Shown: piece by piece, positions 1-9,431 of the stretch
Layout of the letters: each line of letters begins with the position of its first letter
How positions within the stretch are numbered: the first letter of the stretch is position 1
Assembly: GCF_001422645.1 (NCBI RefSeq)
Contig: NZ_LMLR01000014.1
Span: 1 to 64,000 of the forward strand
Origin: Arthrobacter sp. Leaf69
GTDB lineage: Bacteria; Actinomycetota; Actinomycetes; Actinomycetales; Micrococcaceae
Reading direction: 5' to 3'
Length of the DNA stretch: 64,000 nt
Translations under genes and position numbers: made by a program
Notes under the pieces: model-generated
Seen by the model: the letters and a program-made list of their open reading frames with translations, nothing else
Told to the model about the DNA's origin: nothing
Databases searched by the model: none

Positions 1-270
1 GCTGACAGCGCTCAACAGAGCGCCCGGGTGCAAATTTGAAACCAGCCAAAAACACCAGACCACACCACGGGGTGGCGGGCCCGGCAAATTCAACCAATTC
101 AATACAATAAATTGGTATCAACAAACTTGGCACACTATTGAGTTCTCAAACAACAGACACATTCGAATTACTACCCGAAACAATCCAATGTAATTGAATT
201 CTTTTGTTTCGCTTTTCCTTCGCTGCGATATTTCAAGCTTATTTCATTCATATCCACTTTGCAAATCCAG
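1..270 (-). promoter_or_regulatory. rRNA operon leader and promoter (16S lies to the left)
   Basis: Read on the minus strand, 127-156 contains TTTGAGAACTCAATAG followed by GTGCCAAG, an element I recognise from the leader upstream of 16S rRNA in many actinobacteria, where it belongs to the antitermination and processing region. A promoter fits upstream: -35 TTGCAA at 259-264, a 17-base spacer and -10 TAAGCT at 236-241. The surroundings are AT-rich compared with the rest of the window, as expected of a strong rRNA promoter. The 16S gene itself would begin beyond position 1. Other open frames in 190-500 look like chance. Confidence 0.7.
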
Positions 271-438
271 TTTTTCATCTGAATTTCACCCGGTGGAGCG
301 AATCCGCCCAGCAAAATTGGAAGCAATCTTTCATTTCTGCACCACATGCTCCAGGGGAGCAGAAAGTGCTAGAAGAATTGCTTCTCTATTTTTGTTGGGG
401 TTGGCCGCCACTCTTCGGTGGCGACTCAGAAAACAATA

Positions 439-481
439 CACGCTCCTCCCCGACCTTGCAACTGGATCCGGGAGGAGCGTG
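439..481 (-). terminator. tyrS terminator
   Basis: Perfect 12-base inverted repeat, CACGCTCCTCCC at 439-450 and its complement at 470-481, with a 19-base loop, 24 bases past the tyrS stop. On the minus strand it is followed by a T-containing stretch (TATTGTTTT). A second small hairpin (CGCCAC/GTGGCG) lies just beyond, near 409-426. Confidence 0.7.
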
Positions 482-504
482 CAGATGACGCGCGGGTGTT
501 CGGG

Positions 505-1818
505 CTAGGCCGCGGTGACTTCGACCGTTGCCAGATTCTTCTTGCCCCGGCGCAACAGGAGGTAGCGTCCGTGCAGCAGCTGGCCGGGCTCGATGACGGC
601 CTCCGGATCCGCAACTTTGGCGTTGTTCACGTAGGCTCCGCCCTCCCCCACTGTCCGGCGGGCGGCGGATTTGCTCTCCGACAGGCCTGTTGCCACCAGC
701 AGTTCGATGATGCCCAGGCCGCCGGCGTCCACAGTGGCGGACGGCAGCTCGGACGTCGCAGCCCTAAGCGTGGCCTCGTCGAGGACGCTCAGGTCACCGT
801 TGCCGAACAGCGCGGCGGACGCGGCAATCACCTTCTCGGTGGCGTCCACGCCGTGGACCAGGGACGTCACCTCGTACGCGAGCTTCCGCTGTCCCTCGCG
901 TGCGAACGGCCGCTCAGCCACCGCGGCCTCCAACGCCTCGATCTCTGCACGGCTCAGGAACGTGAACACCTTCAGACGTGCCACGACGTCGCTGTCGGCG
1001 GTGTTAAGCCAGAACTGGTAGAAGGCGTACGGGCTGCACATCTCCGGATCCAGCCAGATGGCGTTGCCCTCGCTCTTACCGAACTTTGTGCCGTCGGAAT
1101 TGGTGATGAGCGGTGTACCCAGCGCGTGGACATGCTTGCCCTCGACTTTGCGGATGAGGTCGGTGCCACTGGTGAGGTTGCCCCACTGGTCCGACCCGCC
1201 GGTCTGCAGGACACAGCCGTAGTCGCGGAAAAGCTGAAGGTAGTCCATCCCCTGCAGGATCTGGTAGCTGAACTCCGTGTAGCTGATGCCCTCGTCGGAA
1301 TTCAGCCGGTTGGCGACGATATCCTTCTTGATCATGGTGCCGACCCGGAAGTGCTTGCCGATGCCGCGCAGGAAGTCGATGGCGCTCAGCGGCGCGGTCC
1401 AGTCCAGGTTGTTGACCATCCGGGCCGCGTTGTCGCCGTCAAAACTGAGGAAACGCTGGACCTGCTCCTGCAGTTTGCCGACCCACTCGGCAACGGTCTC
1501 CGGAGTGTTCAGCACCCGCTCGGCGGTCTGCCGGGGATCGCCGATCAGTCCGGTGGAGCCGCCCACCAGCCCGAGGGGCTTGTGGCCGGCCAGCTGGATC
1601 CGGCGCATCAGCAGCAACTGGACCAGGTTTCCCAGGTGCAGGCTCGGCGCGGTGGGATCGAAGCCGCAGTAATAGGTGGCGGGATCGCCGGCGAGCAGTT
1701 TCTCAAGCTCCGCCTCATCCGTTGAGACGTGGACCAGGCCGCGCCATTTCAGCTCCTGCCAGACGTTGGCGAAGCTGGGGTCATTCTGCTGGGAACGTAG
1801 ATCATTTAGCTGGGACAC
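505..1818 (-). CDS. tyrS: Tyrosyl-tRNA synthetase
   Basis: Class I aminoacyl-tRNA synthetase charging tRNA-Tyr in the cytoplasm; 437 residues, normal for the bacterial TyrS family. Visible are the HIGH-type motif HLGN at 61-64, the KMSKS-type motif KFGKS at 245-249, and a C-terminal S4-like RNA-binding region (about 370-437). The start is a GTG at 1818. No Shine-Dalgarno is visible, but TAACTT (1826-1831) lies 7 bases upstream, so the mRNA may be leaderless. It stands alone, with helD upstream on the same strand and separated by a strong hairpin. tyrS also lies beyond the arg operon in M. tuberculosis, so this is ordinary backbone. Confidence 0.97.
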   Translation of the reverse strand: MSQLNDLRSQQNDPSFANVWQELKWRGLVHVSTDEAELEKLLAGDPATYYCGFDPTAPSLHLGNLVQLLLMRRIQLAGHKPLGLVGGSTGLIGDPRQTAERVLNTPETVAEWVGKLQEQVQRFLSFDGDNAARMVNNLDWTAPLSAIDFLRGIGKHFRVGTMIKKDIVANRLNSDEGISYTEFSYQILQGMDYLQLFRDYGCVLQTGGSDQWGNLTSGTDLIRKVEGKHVHALGTPLITNSDGTKFGKSEGNAIWLDPEMCSPYAFYQFWLNTADSDVVARLKVFTFLSRAEIEALEAAVAERPFAREGQRKLAYEVTSLVHGVDATEKVIAASAALFGNGDLSVLDEATLRAATSELPSATVDAGGLGIIELLVATGLSESKSAARRTVGEGGAYVNNAKVADPEAVIEPGQLLHGRYLLLRRGKKNLATVEVTAA

Positions 1819-1888
1819 GGAATCTAAGTTAGCAGGATCAGGGCCCGCTCAGCGCGTGTGACCGTCCGGCGGCCCAGCGCCGGCAGCG

Positions 1889-1919
1889 GCACGACGGCGG
1901 CCTGCCGCCGCCGTCGTGC
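1889..1919 (-). terminator. Hairpin after helD
   Basis: A 13-base perfect stem, GCACGACGGCGGC at 1889-1901 pairing with 1907-1919, and a 5-base loop, 50 bases past the helD stop. No T-tract follows, so intrinsic termination is likely but not certain. Confidence 0.5.
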
Positions 1920-1968
1920 GCTCCCCCGAACCGGGCCGCCCCCTGCGCCCCGACACGGCAGGCAGTAC

Positions 1969-4197
1969 TCAGTCTTCGATGCCGGCAGGCACGTCGGCGG
2001 CGGCGATGAGCCGCAGCCGCTGGGTGGGGCGGGTCATGGCCACATAGAGGTCACCCACGCGGCCGTGCTCGTGGTTCAGCATCGCGGACGGCTCCAGCAC
2101 CACAACGCCGTCGAACTCCAGGCCCTTGGCCTCGCGGGGACTGATCACCACGATGTCCTGCACGTAGCTGCCGGCATCCGTGCCGACGCGGCGGCCGTAG
2201 ACAGCGCGCAGCGCGGCGGTCGCCTCCGGGAGGAGCTCGCCGTCGGCGATGACGGCCAGCAGGCCGCCTTCAAGCGATGCGAGCTCCTCCGGCAGGACCT
2301 CGACGAGCTTGTTGATGATCTGGCCGGGCTCGACGCGGTCGATCACCGGAGCCCAGCGGCCTTCGCGGACGGCCTTCGGCGCGGAGACAACCAGTCCTGC
2401 CGCGTTGGCCATCCGTGCGGCCGCTTCCGCGATCTGCGACGGCGTGCGGTAGTTCACGGTGAGTTCCTCAAGCTGCCAGCGGTCGCCAAACATGGGCGCC
2501 AGGGCGCTGTGCCAGGAATTGGCACCGGCCACCGAGCTCGTCTGGGCGATGTCGCCCACGATGGTGAAGGACTTCAGCGGGCAGCGGCGCACCAGCAGCC
2601 GCCACTGCATCGGCGAGAGTTCCTGGGCCTCGTCCACCACAATGTGCCCGAACGCCCAGCTGCGGTCCGTCGTGGCGCGCTCGGCGGCGGTGAGCCGGGC
2701 TTCGCGTTCCTGGTTCTGGTCCACGAGTTCTTCCGCGGACACCAGGACGTCCACGCCCGCCGTCTCCATGTTGACCAGCGTCTGCTTGGCGTTGGCCAGA
2801 TCGCGGGCACGGTCGTTTTCTTGCTGGGCCAGTCCCCTGCCGGCCGCCGCATCAAGCTCGCCGAGCAGTTCGGCGGCCTCGTCCAGCAGCGGCACGTCCG
2901 CTTCGGTCCACGGGGCATCCGCGGGCCGGAGCAGCAATTCACGTTCGGCCGGGCTGAGCATGGGGGTGCAGGCCTCCAGGATCGCCGGCCTGCTGAGGAG
3001 TTCACCGATGAGCTTCTCCGGTGTCATCGGCATCCAGCACAGATTCAAGGCGATGCGGACGTCCCGGGCGGAGCGGACGTCCTCGGCGAGGTAGGAGCGG
3101 TCGGCATTGTTGCCGATGCTGCCGGCTTCCACCAGCTCCGTCATCTGCTCCGTCAGTTCGCGCAGCAGGATCTTGACGAACGACACACGGGCCTCGTTGT
3201 GCGGCTTGCCGGTGGAGCGGGCCCGGTCCCTGGCGCGGCGGACCTGCCGGGGCGTCAGGACGAGTTTGCGCCCGTCCACTTCGAGGATGCGGTTGGCGGC
3301 CGGGATGCGCTGCCGGTTGGCCACGGCGTTCGCCACGACTTCGGCCATGTCCAGCCTGCCCTTGATCGCCGCGACGTCGGCTTCAGGCTCTGCGATGGCG
3401 TGGATGCCCGGCATCAGCCGGCCGACGCTTGCCATGACAACGCCGGTTTCGCCGAGCGACGGCAGGACGCGCTCGATGTATTTCATGAACGACGAAGACG
3501 GCCCCACCAGCAGGACGCCTGCGGTCTTGAGCCGGTCGCGGTGGGTGTAGAGCAGGTAGGCGGCGCGGTGCAGCGCCACGGCGGTCTTGCCGGTGCCGGG
3601 ACCGCCCTGTACCACCAAGGCGCCGGAGATCGACGAGCGGATGATCCGGTCCTGTTCGGACTGGATGGTCCCAACAATGTCGGACATCCGTCCGGTCCGC
3701 TTGGAGTTCAGGGCGGCCAGCAGGGCGCCCTCACCCTGGAGGGAGTCGTTGTCGGCGAGCATGTCGGCGTCGAGCACGTCATCCTCGATCGCCTTGACCT
3801 CGCGGCCCTGCAGGATGAGGTGGCGGCGGCGGCGCACACCCTGCCGGTCAAACGCCGTGGCCTGGTAGAAGTGCCCGGCTTCCGGAGCGCGCCAGTCCAG
3901 CATGAGGCGCTGCAGGTCGTCGGTGGTCAGGCCGATGCGGCCGATGTACTGGGCCTCCCCCGAGTCCAGGTCAAGGCGGCCGAACACGAGCCGGTCGTCG
4001 ACGGCGTCGAGCTGCGCCAGGCGGTCTTCGTACAGTGCCGCGAACGCGTCCCTCTCGGAAACGTTCTGCATGGTGCCCACCGCACCGGCACGCCGTACCT
4101 GCGCCAGCTGGGCGCGCTTTTCCGCCCGCAGCTCATCCAGCCGGGCGTAAAGTCCAGCTACATAGTCGCGTTCATGGGCCAAATCAGCGTCGTGCAT
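1969..4197 (-). CDS. helD: HelD-like UvrD/PcrA-family ATPase, RNA polymerase-associated
   Basis: Superfamily 1 helicase-like protein of the HelD group. In Bacillus and mycobacteria such proteins bind stalled RNA polymerase and help release it from nucleic acid. The protein has 742 residues. An N-terminal region rich in charged helices (1-150) fits the arm that enters the polymerase channel. Walker A GGPGTGKTAVAL lies around 197-208 (lysine 204), a DEAQE Walker B about two thirds along, and the ending is helicase-like (VAMTRPTQRLRL). The frame is open further upstream, but the ATG at 4197 has an AGGGG ribosome site and gives the typical N terminus. A TAGAAT box (4232-4237) may be its -10. The helicase family is certain, the HelD subgroup likely. 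Confidence 0.88.
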   Translation of the reverse strand: MHDADLAHERDYVAGLYARLDELRAEKRAQLAQVRRAGAVGTMQNVSERDAFAALYEDRLAQLDAVDDRLVFGRLDLDSGEAQYIGRIGLTTDDLQRLMLDWRAPEAGHFYQATAFDRQGVRRRRHLILQGREVKAIEDDVLDADMLADNDSLQGEGALLAALNSKRTGRMSDIVGTIQSEQDRIIRSSISGALVVQGGPGTGKTAVALHRAAYLLYTHRDRLKTAGVLLVGPSSSFMKYIERVLPSLGETGVVMASVGRLMPGIHAIAEPEADVAAIKGRLDMAEVVANAVANRQRIPAANRILEVDGRKLVLTPRQVRRARDRARSTGKPHNEARVSFVKILLRELTEQMTELVEAGSIGNNADRSYLAEDVRSARDVRIALNLCWMPMTPEKLIGELLSRPAILEACTPMLSPAERELLLRPADAPWTEADVPLLDEAAELLGELDAAAGRGLAQQENDRARDLANAKQTLVNMETAGVDVLVSAEELVDQNQEREARLTAAERATTDRSWAFGHIVVDEAQELSPMQWRLLVRRCPLKSFTIVGDIAQTSSVAGANSWHSALAPMFGDRWQLEELTVNYRTPSQIAEAAARMANAAGLVVSAPKAVREGRWAPVIDRVEPGQIINKLVEVLPEELASLEGGLLAVIADGELLPEATAALRAVYGRRVGTDAGSYVQDIVVISPREAKGLEFDGVVVLEPSAMLNHEHGRVGDLYVAMTRPTQRLRLIAAADVPAGIED

Positions 4198-4360
4198 CGA
4201 ACGTTCCCCTATCGAAAAAGACAGACCAACCATTCTACAACCATTTCGGTCTCCCCAGCAGCACATGTCAGCTTTTTGCAGGCAGTCTACCGAGGCCCGC
4301 GGAATCGTCCATCAGGGACTCAGGTCGGGGGCCCCTCCGGTCGCCGCAACGGGGACAGGG

Positions 4361-4933
4361 CTACAGGCGCAGGAGGGAGTGGATCCGGTGGCCGTCCAGG
4401 GCCGGGCGCCCGCCGAGTCCGTCAAGTTCCATGACCACGCCCACACCGGCCACGTGGATGCCGCAGCGTTCGAACAACCGGGCGGCGGCGCCGAGCGTGC
4501 CGCCCGTCGCAAGGACGTCGTCGAGGATCAGGACGCGGCTGCCGGGTGCGAGGTCCGTGGTGTGCAGTTCCAGGGTGGCGCTGCCGTATTCGAGGGCGTA
4601 GTCCTCGGAAACCACTTCGCGCGGCAGCTTGCCGGCTTTGCGGACGGTGATGACACCGGTGTCCGTGGCGTAGGCCGCGGCCGCTGCCAGCAGGAAGCCA
4701 CGGGCCTCCACCCCTGCGACGGCGTCGAACTGGCCCTTGAACGGCTCCACCAGTGCGTCCACCACAGCCCTCAGGGCCGCGGCGTCGGCGAAGACGGGGG
4801 TCAGGTCCTTGAAGACGATGCCGGGTTTGGGGTAATCGGGGATGGTGGCGCACAGGCTGCTGATCAGCTGGTCCACCGGCGCGGTGGTCTCGTTCGTGGC
4901 CATAGTGGTCGGGTGCAGCTCGCTTTGATTCAC
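4361..4933 (-). CDS. apt: Adenine phosphoribosyltransferase
   Basis: Purine salvage enzyme converting adenine and PRPP to AMP; cytoplasmic. The protein has 190 residues, slightly longer than the usual 170-180. The PRPP-binding loop VLILDDVLATGGT is near 129-141, and the family opening IPDYPKPGIVFKDLTP is near 31-46. The start is taken at the GTG at 4933, preceded by AGGG at a workable distance; an ATG at 4903 would give a more typical length. Between it and helD lie about 160 bases that hold the helD promoter. Confidence 0.95.
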   Translation of the reverse strand: MNQSELHPTTMATNETTAPVDQLISSLCATIPDYPKPGIVFKDLTPVFADAAALRAVVDALVEPFKGQFDAVAGVEARGFLLAAAAAYATDTGVITVRKAGKLPREVVSEDYALEYGSATLELHTTDLAPGSRVLILDDVLATGGTLGAAARLFERCGIHVAGVGVVMELDGLGGRPALDGHRIHSLLRL

Positions 4934-4975
4934 CCGTCAACCCTACTTGCTGGCCCCACCACCACGTTCTGCGGG

Positions 4976-5653
4976 TTAGGCCTCGGGACCGGGACCGGCG
5001 ATCGGATCTGGTGACCGGGCCTCGTCACCGGGTCTGGTCATCGGCCCCTCGATTTCGGACCCCTCAACTTCCGCCCCGTCGACCGGTGCGGCGGGAGAAC
5101 GGAGGAGGTCCTGCGCGAGGCCGTAGCTGACGACGTCGAGCGCCTTTCGGAGCGCGTGCTCCGCGTCGAAGCGCAGGGCGGCCGCCGCACTCAGACGGCG
5201 GGAGTCATTCGCCCATTCCGAGCGGCGGAACCGGTCGGCGTCACCGTGCAGGAGCCGGCCGTAGAGAACGTCCTCAAAAACGTCGCGGTCGTCAGGCGGC
5301 GCTGGTTCCGGCACGTCATGCTGACGGCCCTGGACCATCTCCGCGGTAAACAGACCGGCTACGGCGGCCGCCCCGTCCGTGAGCTTCCGGTCGGCGGTGT
5401 GGTTGCACAGGCGGAGGGCCCGCACCACGAGCTTGAGGGAAACGTGTTCATCACGGACGATGAATTTGCGGAGCAAGGCCGCCCGGAAGAGTTCCACCCA
5501 CTGCCGGCGCTCCCCCTCGGGGGAATCCGGCGTGACCGGCCCGCTTTCCGGCTCGAACAGCTCGACCATCCGGAAGTAGTCGGCGGCCAGCGCCGCAAAG
5601 ATCTGGAGCCTTTCGAGCTCGCTGCGTGGCTTTCCGCGCTTGCCCTCACCCAT
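4976..5653 (-). CDS. Hypothetical protein, 225 residues
   Basis: I do not recognise a family. The protein begins with a basic stretch, has a helical central part (about 10-180) rich in Leu, Ala, Arg and Asp, and ends in an acidic, Pro/Gly-rich tail (185-225) that looks disordered. There is no signal peptide, membrane segment or clear catalytic motif. The central part contains regularly spaced helices, perhaps an all-helical ligand- or protein-binding fold. It lies 42 bases upstream of apt on the same strand and may be co-transcribed. The start is the ATG at 5653. Codon use looks like that of its neighbours, so it is probably a real gene. Confidence 0.6.
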   Translation of the reverse strand: MGEGKRGKPRSELERLQIFAALAADYFRMVELFEPESGPVTPDSPEGERRQWVELFRAALLRKFIVRDEHVSLKLVVRALRLCNHTADRKLTDGAAAVAGLFTAEMVQGRQHDVPEPAPPDDRDVFEDVLYGRLLHGDADRFRRSEWANDSRRLSAAAALRFDAEHALRKALDVVSYGLAQDLLRSPAAPVDGAEVEGSEIEGPMTRPGDEARSPDPIAGPGPEA

Positions 5654-5733
5654 AAGACCTCATCCTCCCCCCGTTGCCGGACCGTGGGAATCACCAGGAC
5701 CGCCACGCCCGGGCAACTGCCCCGGCCGGTCCG

Positions 5734-6438
5734 CTATTTCAGGCGGACTTTCGCCGCTTTGTAGCGGGAGACAGTCGGGTCACCGCTGAGCCAGAAGCGC
5801 CAGGGGTAGTCATCGGTACCCCCGGCGCCGGAGACGCCAACACGGGGTCCTGACAAGACATCCACTGCCTGGACGGCCGGCAGCTCCAGCCGGAACGGGG
5901 CCAGGAGCGCGTCCCGGCCGCTGTCCGCCGTCGTGATGCCCAGCGCGGTGGCAAGCCGGGCCGGGCCGCTCGCCAGGTCCTTGGACGCTTTCGACGTCGG
6001 CCGGCGCTTGAGCGCCAGGGACTCCCCGGCGACAATCTCGCCTGCCCGCAGCAGCACGGCGGACGCCACCCCCTCGGGCCCGCAGACGATGTTGGCGCAG
6101 TGATGCATGCCGTACGTGAAGTAGACATACAGGTGGCCTGCCGGGCCGAACATCACCGCGTTGCGGGCCGTGGCGCCCCGGAACGTGTGCGAGCCGGGGT
6201 CCGGGTGCAATGAATCGTGCGGGCCCAGGTAGGCCTCCACCTCGGTGATCCGCACGGACACCGGGCCGTCGCGCCCCTCATGCGTCAGCACCGCACCGAG
6301 CAGCTCCGGCGCCACCTGCCGGGCGTCCCGGGACAGGAGCTTCCGCAGTTCCTCGGGCCGCCCGCCGGCAGCGAGTCCCGCTGCGTGTCCGACGACGGTC
6401 ACGCCGGCGGGCACGCTGGCGGGGGTTGCATCAGTCAT
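5734..6438 (-). CDS. mpg: DNA-3-methyladenine glycosylase, AAG/MPG family
   Basis: Base-excision repair enzyme that removes alkylated purines. The 234-residue protein has the AAG-family stretch TEVEAYLGPHDSLHP, FRGATARNAVMFG, and YVYFTYGMHHCANIV, where the tyrosine and histidine residues line the base-binding pocket. The family's catalytic glutamate corresponds to the glutamate of ITEVEAY. It lies divergent from an ada-alkA fusion with 91 bases between the two starts, so the locus has three alkylation-repair genes side by side. The N-terminal 30 residues are Ala/Gly-rich and look variable. Confidence 0.93.
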   Translation of the reverse strand: MTDATPASVPAGVTVVGHAAGLAAGGRPEELRKLLSRDARQVAPELLGAVLTHEGRDGPVSVRITEVEAYLGPHDSLHPDPGSHTFRGATARNAVMFGPAGHLYVYFTYGMHHCANIVCGPEGVASAVLLRAGEIVAGESLALKRRPTSKASKDLASGPARLATALGITTADSGRDALLAPFRLELPAVQAVDVLSGPRVGVSGAGGTDDYPWRFWLSGDPTVSRYKAAKVRLK

Positions 6439-6529
6439 GCTCCGACTTTAACAAACGGCTCACCTCTCCCTTCACGGCCGTGTCCGATTTCCGCTAGCAG
6501 CAGTTCCGGGAAGCTGGCAGGATGAGGTC

Positions 6530-8062
6530 ATGGACTTCTGGCAGCGCTACCGGGCAATCGACGCCCGCGATACCCGGTTCGACGGGCAGTTCTACACTGC
6601 CGTCCGCACCACGGGCATCTATTGCCGGCCGTCCTGCCCGGCCCGGACCCCCAAGGCGGGCAATGTCACCTTCTATGAAACGTCCGCTGCCGCGCACGAC
6701 GCCGGTTACCGGGCCTGCAAGCGCTGCCTGCCCGAGGCCGTGCCCGGCACGCCGGCCTGGAACCTGCGCTCGGACGTCGCGGGACGGGCCATGCGGCTCA
6801 TCAACGACGGCGTGATCAACCGCGACGGCGTGGAAGGGCTCGCTGCCCGGCTGGGGTACTCCTCGCGGCAGCTCAACAGGATCCTGAGCCACGAGCTCGG
6901 CGCGGGACCGCTGTCGCTGGCGAGGGCAAGCCGGGCGCAGACCGCCCGCACCCTGCTGGTCTCCACAACGATGAAAGCCGCCGACATTGCCTTCGCTGCA
7001 GGCTTCAGCAGCGTCCGCCAGTTCAACGAGACCATCGGCGAGGTCTTCGCCATGACCCCCTCGGCGCTGCGGGCCACCGCGCGGCACCACCGCACGCCCG
7101 CAGTGGCCGCTGTGTCATCGACGGCCCTGACGCTGAACCTGCCCTACCGCGAACCGTTCGATCCGGGGGTCTTCGATTTCCTCGCAGTCCGGGCCATCCC
7201 CGGTATCGAGGAAGGCTCGTCCACTTCCTACGCCCGGACCATGCGCCTGGCGCACGGCGACGCCCGTTTCCGGGTGGACTACGACGCCGGAGCGCCCGGA
7301 CGTCCGCTGGTGCTGACCATCGGCGCAGTCGACCTCCGGGACCTGCCGTCCCTGCTTAGCCGGGTCCGCCGGTTGCTGGATCTCGACGCCGACCCGGTCG
7401 CCATCGACGGCGCGCTGGGGTCCGATCCCCGCCTGGCCGCCAGCATTGCTGCCACGCCCGGCATCAGGATGCCGGGCGCAGTGGACCCGCAGGAGCTGCT
7501 GGTCCGGGCCATGATCGGGCAGCAGATCACCGTCGCCGCCGCCCGGACCGCCCTCGTCCAGCTGTCCGCGTCCGGGAGTGAGTGCCTGGTTCCGGCAGAC
7601 GGGCTGCACCGGCTGTTCCCCACGGCAACGCAGATCGCGGAGACCGGCTTTGAACTCCTTCGCGGCCCGCAGCGCCGCATCGACTCGGTCCGCGGTGCTG
7701 CCGCGGCGATGTCCTCCGGTGAGCTCGATTTCGGCTATGGCGACGACCTGCCCGGGCTGGAGGCCAAGCTGCTGCCGCTCGCCGGCGTCGGGCCGTGGAC
7801 GGTGGGCTATGTGGCCATGCGCGTGATCGGCGCCCCGGATGTTTTCCTGGCCAACGACGCCGCCGTGCGCAACGGCATCCGCTCACTGGCCGGCGCCGCC
7901 CCGGCCCCCGAAACGCCCCTGAGTCCTGCCTTCCGTGAGCTCAGTCCCTGGCGCTCCTACGCCACCATGCACCTCTGGCGCGCCGCCGCGGCAGCACAGT
8001 CTGCGGCCCGGACCAGGCCAGCGCGCGCCGCGTCCCCCATCCCGAAGAAAGCGACATCATGA
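6530..8062 (+). CDS. Ada-AlkA fusion: methyl-sensing regulator and 3-methyladenine glycosylase
   Basis: 510 residues with three parts. Residues 1-80 form the Ada methylphosphotriester domain, with four cysteines in YCRPSCPA and CKRC that bind zinc. About 85-185 is an AraC-type helix-turn-helix ([31 protein letters not shown]). About 190-500 is an AlkA glycosylase with the helix-hairpin-helix [15 protein letters not shown] and a catalytic aspartate at 443 (FLANDAAV, aligning with E. coli AlkA D238). It lacks the Ada methyltransferase domain, which the next gene supplies. The fusion suggests adaptive-response control: methyl transfer to the sensor activates the operon while the same polypeptide repairs bases. 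The start ATG at 6530 has AGGATGAGG upstream. Confidence 0.94.
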   Translation: MDFWQRYRAIDARDTRFDGQFYTAVRTTGIYCRPSCPARTPKAGNVTFYETSAAAHDAGYRACKRCLPEAVPGTPAWNLRSDVAGRAMRLINDGVINRDGVEGLAARLGYSSRQLNRILSHELGAGPLSLARASRAQTARTLLVSTTMKAADIAFAAGFSSVRQFNETIGEVFAMTPSALRATARHHRTPAVAAVSSTALTLNLPYREPFDPGVFDFLAVRAIPGIEEGSSTSYARTMRLAHGDARFRVDYDAGAPGRPLVLTIGAVDLRDLPSLLSRVRRLLDLDADPVAIDGALGSDPRLAASIAATPGIRMPGAVDPQELLVRAMIGQQITVAAARTALVQLSASGSECLVPADGLHRLFPTATQIAETGFELLRGPQRRIDSVRGAAAAMSSGELDFGYGDDLPGLEAKLLPLAGVGPWTVGYVAMRVIGAPDVFLANDAAVRNGIRSLAGAAPAPETPLSPAFRELSPWRSYATMHLWRAAAAAQSAARTRPARAASPIPKKATS

Positions 8063-8580
8063 AAGCCCAACTGTTGACCATGTCCACCCCGGACGGTCCG
8101 TTCACCATCATTGCCCGGGACGGGGCTGTCCTTGCCTCCGGCTGGACGGCAGTCCCGGGTGAACTGACCGGGCAGATCCACGCGGACCTGCTGCCGGGGG
8201 AATTCGAAACTGTCGCCGGGCTCGGCGCGATTTCCGGGGCCGTGGACGAGTTCTATGCCGGGAATCCGGGGCCGGCCATGGGCGTGCCGGTGGTGCAGAA
8301 GTCCGGCCCGTTCCGGGGCCATGCCTGGGACATCCTCCGGACCGTCGCGCCGGGACACCCCGTGACCTACACCGAGTACGCCGCGCTCTCCGGAAACGCG
8401 AAAGCCGTCCGCGCCGCGGCAAGCGCCTGCGCCTTCAACGCGGCGGCGCTCTTTGTGCCCTGCCACCGGGTGATCCGCACCGACGGCAGTCTGGGCGGCT
8501 TCCGCTGGGGCCTGGCCATCAAGGAAAGCCTGCTGGACCGGGAACGTCAGCAGGCGCTGCTCCAGACCGCACAGGGGTAA
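8059..8580 (+). CDS. ogt: Methylated-DNA-protein-cysteine methyltransferase
   Basis: Suicide enzyme that transfers the methyl group from O6-methylguanine or O4-methylthymine to its own cysteine. 173 residues, with the active-site motif PCHRVI (cysteine 135) and the helix-turn-helix-like [12 protein letters not shown] before it. The start overlaps the stop of the ada-alkA fusion (ATGA), so the two are translationally coupled and together cover what E. coli splits between Ada and AlkA. No metal-binding N-terminal domain is present, placing it with Ogt/MGMT proteins rather than full Ada. Confidence 0.95.
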   Translation: MKAQLLTMSTPDGPFTIIARDGAVLASGWTAVPGELTGQIHADLLPGEFETVAGLGAISGAVDEFYAGNPGPAMGVPVVQKSGPFRGHAWDILRTVAPGHPVTYTEYAALSGNAKAVRAAASACAFNAAALFVPCHRVIRTDGSLGGFRWGLAIKESLLDRERQQALLQTAQG

Positions 8581-8652
8581 GGTTTCCGCGCCCAGATTCC
8601 GCCAGGGCATGGGCGCGACGTCCCACCGCGACGTCCCACCTCGGCGGCGGTG

Positions 8653-9393
8653 TCAGCGGGTGGCGGGCACCCCGGCGGGCCACGGCAGCAGCTCCGGGAG
8701 ATCCACGCCGTCGGCCGCCGCGGTGGCGCGCAGGCTGCCAAGGGTCGGCGTGCGTCCGGCGAGCCAGGCCGCGATATCGGTCAGCATCCCGTTGATTGCC
8801 GTCGACCGTCCGCCGGGGCTGCCCAGGGAAACCGCGGGCCGGCCCAGCGGCTGGAGCACGAACCGCTGCCCTTCCGGCACCCGGGCGGCCAGGAAAGTGA
8901 AGAGCTCCTCGCAGAACGGCCGGCTCCACGTTTCCGGGCCACGGCCCGTGCCGAGGTCGGTCGCGTGGATGACCAGTTCGCGCCAGAGCGCCAGGCCGCC
9001 GTCGAAGACGACTCCTCCGCGGTAGCTGATGGGGGTCTGCCAGCCGGCGTCGTCCAGCGCTCCAAAGGCACGCAGCGCCCGGTCCAGGGCGGCGTCCACA
9101 TCGGCCCGGTGTTCCTCGATGGTGTGCCCGGCGGCCATCTCGATGGCGTGGGTCCGGCCCTCGTAGCCGCCGTCGTAGAGCTCGATGCTCTCCCCTTGGG
9201 CAGCGAATTCGAGCTGGCGGGCCATCGCGTTGGCGATGCCGCAGATGTGGGCCAGCACATGGCCCCGGGTCCAGCCCGGCAGTTCCGAGGGGGCTCTGAC
9301 GTCCTCCTCGCTGAGGCTGGCGGCGATTCCGGTCACGACGCCGGCGGCGCGGCGGAGTTCTTCCAGGAGTTCTTCCGGGGTGATTGCGGTCAT
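8653..9393 (-). CDS. MDMPI/DinB-like mycothiol-dependent enzyme homologue
   Basis: Matches the actinobacterial family related to mycothiol-dependent maleylpyruvate isomerase: an N-terminal helical bundle with LPGWTRGHVLAHI, whose histidine is the first metal ligand, and later histidines in the positions typical of DinB-fold metal sites (around 135-140, ELVIHATDLG). 246 residues with the start at 9393, which has AGGA 8 bases upstream; an ATG three codons earlier (9402) is possible. The exact substrate cannot be told from sequence. It is convergent with ogt. Confidence 0.78.
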   Translation of the reverse strand: MTAITPEELLEELRRAAGVVTGIAASLSEEDVRAPSELPGWTRGHVLAHICGIANAMARQLEFAAQGESIELYDGGYEGRTHAIEMAAGHTIEEHRADVDAALDRALRAFGALDDAGWQTPISYRGGVVFDGGLALWRELVIHATDLGTGRGPETWSRPFCEELFTFLAARVPEGQRFVLQPLGRPAVSLGSPGGRSTAINGMLTDIAAWLAGRTPTLGSLRATAAADGVDLPELLPWPAGVPATR

Positions 9394-9431
9394 GGCGATC
9401 ATCCTAACCGAGCGCTCTGGATAAATCCCGA

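Noticed and set aside
1858..4434. Long plus-strand open frame of 858 codons across helD
   Set aside because: Antisense to a clear helicase; the translation is Arg/Gly/His-rich without any family motif, a common effect of high GC content.
8615..8640. 13-base tandem duplication between ogt and the MDMPI-like gene
   Set aside because: Only two short copies in a convergent spacer; likely chance or slippage.
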